Translations under genes and position numbers: made by a program
The notes under the pieces: model-generated
Databases searched by the model: none
What the model saw: the letters and a program-made list of their open reading frames with translations, nothing else
What the model was told of the DNA's origin: nothing
Shown here: positions 61,112 through 64,000 of the stretch, piece after piece
Numbering within the stretch: position 1 is the stretch's first letter
Layout of the letters: every line of letters begins with the position of its first letter
Assembly (NCBI GenBank): GCA_003054495.1
Contig: CP028514.1
Location: forward strand, 1,589,501 to 1,653,500
Length of the DNA: 64,000 nucleotides
DNA from: Carboxydocella thermautotrophica
GTDB lineage: Bacteria > Bacillota > GCA-003054495 > Carboxydocellales > Carboxydocellaceae
Direction of reading: 5' to 3'

Positions 61112-63244
61112 TTAGAACAGCGGATCCATGGTCAGGGCCGGATGGCCTTTTTCTTCCAGGAAGGGCAGGATTTCATCCGGGGTGGTACCCACTGTTTCGT
61201 CAGCGATCTTGTCAACAAAGTCTCGGCCCAGCCCCAGTTCTTCAGCCCTTTCAGCCAGCTGCTCTCTCATCTGTTCCTTCAATTCTTTGGGCATCCAAAC
61301 AATCCGGGCCAATCCGCCATCTGCAGGAATGAATTTCTTGGAAAGCATATAGGACTTACCAATCCCCATGAAACCAGGCAACTGAGCGCCACCACCGCAG
61401 GTACCTGCCAGGGTGGAGAAGGTCATACCACAAGGAGTTTCCCCGGCATGCTCCCGGTTAACCACCATGATACCATTCAACTCAGGCACAATGGCCAGAA
61501 TGGCTTCAAAGCAACCACAGGAAGTCATGGGGTATTCCATAATGGTATAGAAGTTAACATGCTCAATTGTGCGCTGGGAGTTGTTGAAAATAAACTCATC
61601 GAAAGACTTCCAGCGACCTTTAATCGGGTCTTCACACTCACCCTTGGGAATGGGCTGGTTAGCACCATGGGGGTTAATCTCATAGGCAGCCTTGGCATCC
61701 AGCCAGCTAACCGCACCACAGAGACCAACCCGTTCGGGAGCAACCACGCAAACGTGGGTAGGAGCAAAGGACTGACACAGAGTACAGCTGTAGAAGGTAT
61801 CTACACCTTCGTCGGTCAGCTCCCGCAAGCGAGCATCCCGCTTGGCATATTTCTCCCGGGCCACTTCCCGCATTTCCACAACTTTTTCCTCATCAGTGAT
61901 AATGGTTACCTGCACCCGGTCGACGATGGCCGGAAACTCGGACTTAAACTTGGCATAGAGGATTTCCCCGAAATGCTTCATACGGAAGCCTTTCTCATAA
62001 GCGCCCTTGCTGATCCGCAACCAGCACAGATCCCGCTGGGCCACGTGCCAGAGACCTTCACCATAGTTGATGAAGTAATGGATCCGTCTTTCCAGCACTG
62101 GCTCGAAGTCTTCCTGCATCTTGCGGCCAGCTACATCGACAATAATTCCGATAGGATAGGCCTTGCCTTCTTCCATCTGATCCACATCAGGTCCAATCAG
62201 TTCGATCTTATGGTCTTCCACATCATCCAGTGGCATCATCCGCACCAGTTCGAAGCCAGGCTTACGGCCACCGCCGAATTCCACATACATATCTTTCTTA
62301 CGGATGGATTCCCCTTCGAAGGCAGGACCGATGGTGACCGGTACGGGAATATCCACGATTTTGAGCTTGATGCCCCGCAGTTCCATGGCCACCTGGACCA
62401 TTTTCTTGTAATCCTTTTCAGTCACAAACCAGTCAGGCAGCTCTTCCTCCAGATCCTGGTCGGTGATGCAGGGGAAACCGAGGTCAATGGCACCAAAACC
62501 GGCAGCAATCCGCACCTGATCCAGTTCGCCCAGGAAGAGGACGAAAGCACGAACCCGGCGAGCCTGGTAGTCCAGCATTTCTTCCCGGCGGCCAGGTTTG
62601 ATACCCCCGAAAGCCAGACCAGCGCGCAAGGCGAAGTTAACAGCATGAATAACCTGAGTGAAATCCCCCAGCGGGAAAGCAATATAATCGGTACCCAGTT
62701 TGATGCCGGCCTCAATACACTGTTCGATCACTTCATTGCACAGCATCAACATCATGCCTTTGGATTGCAGGTCCTTGATCATTGCAGCCAGCTCTTCTGT
62801 ACTGCGGGCCTTACCGACAATAACTGCAACCCCGGGAATAGTAAAGTCAACCAGAGGTACACCGAATTTCCGCAAAATCCGGTCATTGAGGAAACCGGTG
62901 AAATAGTCACCCGCATAGGGATCATTGCCGTTAACATACTTAATAGCCTCAATTACTTCGGCAGCATAGAGGGTGGCTTCTCCGGCCAGTTTGGCATTTT
63001 CAAAAGTAAGAGCCTCTCTCAGGTACTGGTTTTCCACCCGGCTCAGAATGGGCGGCAGATCACCCAGTTTGGTCACTTCTTCCCCGCTCAGGGAGAGCAT
63101 AACCGGCAATTTATAGGCCGTATCCGGATAGGCGATAGGCGCTTCCGGACCATACTCCTGCAGAGCTTTGTCCAGCAAAATTTTCGCATAGCCAAGAGCG
63201 ATTATCGCTCCCTCATATGCATCTTTAAACAAAGTCTGTGACAT
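61112..63244 (-). CDS. acsB: Acetyl-CoA synthase (CODH/ACS beta subunit)
   Basis: A 710-residue AcsB, close to the 729-residue Moorella protein, that joins CO, a methyl group and CoA at the Ni-Ni-4Fe-4S A-cluster. The cluster cysteines are in FYSCTLCQSFAPTHVC and then VGLCGAVSW, and the C-G-C motif of the distal Ni is in MTSCGCFEAIL. Other family parts: GRKPGFELVRMMPLDDVEDH and CGGGAQLPGFMGIGKSYMLS. It lies 40 nt after acsA. The ATG has an AAGGAGGAGGAAAG site. The opposite strand carries a very long open frame (61025-63241), which is only a shadow. Confidence 0.96.
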   Translation of the reverse strand: MSQTLFKDAYEGAIIALGYAKILLDKALQEYGPEAPIAYPDTAYKLPVMLSLSGEEVTKLGDLPPILSRVENQYLREALTFENAKLAGEATLYAAEVIEAIKYVNGNDPYAGDYFTGFLNDRILRKFGVPLVDFTIPGVAVIVGKARSTEELAAMIKDLQSKGMMLMLCNEVIEQCIEAGIKLGTDYIAFPLGDFTQVIHAVNFALRAGLAFGGIKPGRREEMLDYQARRVRAFVLFLGELDQVRIAAGFGAIDLGFPCITDQDLEEELPDWFVTEKDYKKMVQVAMELRGIKLKIVDIPVPVTIGPAFEGESIRKKDMYVEFGGGRKPGFELVRMMPLDDVEDHKIELIGPDVDQMEEGKAYPIGIIVDVAGRKMQEDFEPVLERRIHYFINYGEGLWHVAQRDLCWLRISKGAYEKGFRMKHFGEILYAKFKSEFPAIVDRVQVTIITDEEKVVEMREVAREKYAKRDARLRELTDEGVDTFYSCTLCQSFAPTHVCVVAPERVGLCGAVSWLDAKAAYEINPHGANQPIPKGECEDPIKGRWKSFDEFIFNNSQRTIEHVNFYTIMEYPMTSCGCFEAILAIVPELNGIMVVNREHAGETPCGMTFSTLAGTCGGGAQLPGFMGIGKSYMLSKKFIPADGGLARIVWMPKELKEQMREQLAERAEELGLGRDFVDKIADETVGTTPDEILPFLEEKGHPALTMDPLF

Positions 63245-63284
63245 CTTTCCTCCTCCTTACCTTCCAATATGGGCTGTTGAGATG

Positions 63285-64000
63285 TTACTTACCAGCCAGT
63301 TCAGCAGCCTGGGCCAAAGCCTTTTTGCGGATGCGCAGACGCCATGCCCGTTCTTCCAGTTTGTTCAGCATCTTTTCAGCAGCCTTTTCATAATCCTGTT
63401 CCAGAATCAGGTAGCCACCAAAGACATCTTCAGCGATATTGGTGACCACTCCATAGACCAGTTTGGAGCCTTCCACAGGAACCAGGGTACCGACATGAAC
63501 AGGCATGCCCAGAGTTACACACCAGCTACCAATGGCAATGGCCTTCTCACTCATAGCCTCAGGCGCAGATGCCACCCAGGGAACTCTTGGTGTATCTACC
63601 CCCAGTTCATCCGCCATCAGCATCAACAAGTCGCTGGCCCGGCTATTATCAACACAGGAACCCATATGGAAAACCAAAGGAAGCTTTTCGCTGATCTTAC
63701 CGGCATTGGCTTCATTCAAGCGATTCAGGAAAGCCTTCAGGCCAGGACCGGCAAATTCCTCAACCGCCTCACCGTTCAGCAGGCCATGTTTAGCAAAAGC
63801 TTGCGCTGAACAGCCTGTTGCCACTACGAACACATCATTGGCTACCATTTTCTTAATCACGCCAATGTGTTTTTCATCCTGCACACCTTTCAGGTTGTTA
63901 CAACCGGCGAAAAGCGCCACACCCTTGATTTCACCATTCAAAATGGCATCAGTTAAGACACTGATCGGACGCTCGGGATTGATGGCAGCGAAAATCTCCA
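63285..64000 (-). CDS. acsA: CO dehydrogenase of the CODH/ACS complex (5' part beyond window)
   Basis: The C-terminal 238 codons of a CooS/AcsA-family CODH; the frame is open to the window edge. Visible motifs: VALFAGCNNLKGVQDEKHIG, ATGCSAQAFAKHGLLNGEAV, LVFHMGSCVDNSRASDLLML and SWCVTLGMPVHVGTLVPVEG. These include C-cluster ligands (Cys of FAGCNN, TGCS and GSCVDN). Its place directly before acsB identifies it as the ACS-associated subunit that makes CO for AcsB, unlike the separate cooS at 14180. An upstream TTG at 63941 is not its start, because the same frame continues with family-like sequence (EIFAAINPERPISVLTDAIL). Confidence 0.94.
   Translation of the reverse strand, partial: EIFAAINPERPISVLTDAILNGEIKGVALFAGCNNLKGVQDEKHIGVIKKMVANDVFVVATGCSAQAFAKHGLLNGEAVEEFAGPGLKAFLNRLNEANAGKISEKLPLVFHMGSCVDNSRASDLLMLMADELGVDTPRVPWVASAPEAMSEKAIAIGSWCVTLGMPVHVGTLVPVEGSKLVYGVVTNIAEDVFGGYLILEQDYEKAAEKMLNKLEERAWRLRIRKKALAQAAELAGK

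Noticed and set aside
61025-63241. 738-codon open frame on the plus strand opposite acsB and the acsB-acsC gap
   Set aside because: It is a shadow of acsB's codon bias. Its product is low in recognisable motifs and rich in His/Phe/Gln, while the minus strand encodes a full acetyl-CoA synthase with all A-cluster cysteines.

Overview
The window reads as one stretch of a Firmicutes (class Clostridia) chromosome from an anaerobic, spore-forming, CO/CO2-metabolising bacterium, of the acetogen or carboxydotroph type (Moorella/Carboxydothermus/Carboxydocella-like). The evidence is strong AGGAGG-type ribosome binding sites; the sporulation trio prkA-yhbH-spoVR; a SleB-type hydrolase; acuABC; trmFO; a DnaD/DnaC-like primosome pair; an Ni-CO dehydrogenase with CooF; and a complete methyl/carbonyl-branch acs operon with metF/metV. 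The species cannot be fixed from sequence reading alone. Nearly everything is on the minus strand; the exceptions are a tRNA trio, two single genes and a candidate small RNA.

Layout. 0-5.7 kb: housekeeping operon (dprA, topA, trmFO, hslV, partial hslU). 5.7-10.2 kb: prkA-yhbH-spoVR. 10.2-10.6 kb: tRNA-Gly, -Cys and -Leu on the plus strand. 10.6-12.9 kb: an MFS transporter, an ASCH-like protein and a lipoprotein. 12.9-16.6 kb: cooF-cooS-FAD/NAD oxidoreductase. 16.7-19.5 kb: L,D-transpeptidase, TPR, radical SAM and small membrane proteins. 19.5-26.2 kb: an hdrCBA-flxDCBA operon, predicted to encode an NADH-linked flavin-based electron-bifurcating complex. Both HdrA and FlxD have an in-frame UGA at a conserved Cys position, each followed by a SECIS-like hairpin, so both are best read as selenoproteins. 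26.4-29.8 kb: psd and pssA, separated by a 2-kb IS200/IS605-type element with a lone, divergent TnpB and a structured RNA end. 29.8-37.4 kb: dinG, a DUF3343 protein, a candidate sRNA, pfkA, an IDEAL-domain mini-protein, a NERD-kinase fusion and adk. 37.4-51.5 kb: acuABC, a class A PBP, speE, two HD-GYP proteins, a DUF362 ferredoxin protein, a SleB-like protein, phosphoglucomutase and the primosome pair. 51.5-64 kb: the operon acsA(partial)-acsB-acsC-RACo-acsD-acsE-hdrA-mvhD-metV-metF-hdrA-like.

How it fits together. The acs operon carries the carbonyl branch, CoFeSP, its methyltransferase and its ATP-dependent reactivator. The metF/metV/mvhD/hdrA genes would reduce methylene-THF to methyl-THF, probably with a flavin-based electron-transfer module that here lacks HdrB and HdrC. 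The separate HdrCBA-FlxDCBA complex would exchange electrons between NADH, ferredoxin and a disulfide-type acceptor. The cooF-cooS-FNOR operon would link CO oxidation to ferredoxin and NAD(P)H. No CRISPR array, rRNA or prophage is visible. All functional statements are homology by eye; no searches were run.
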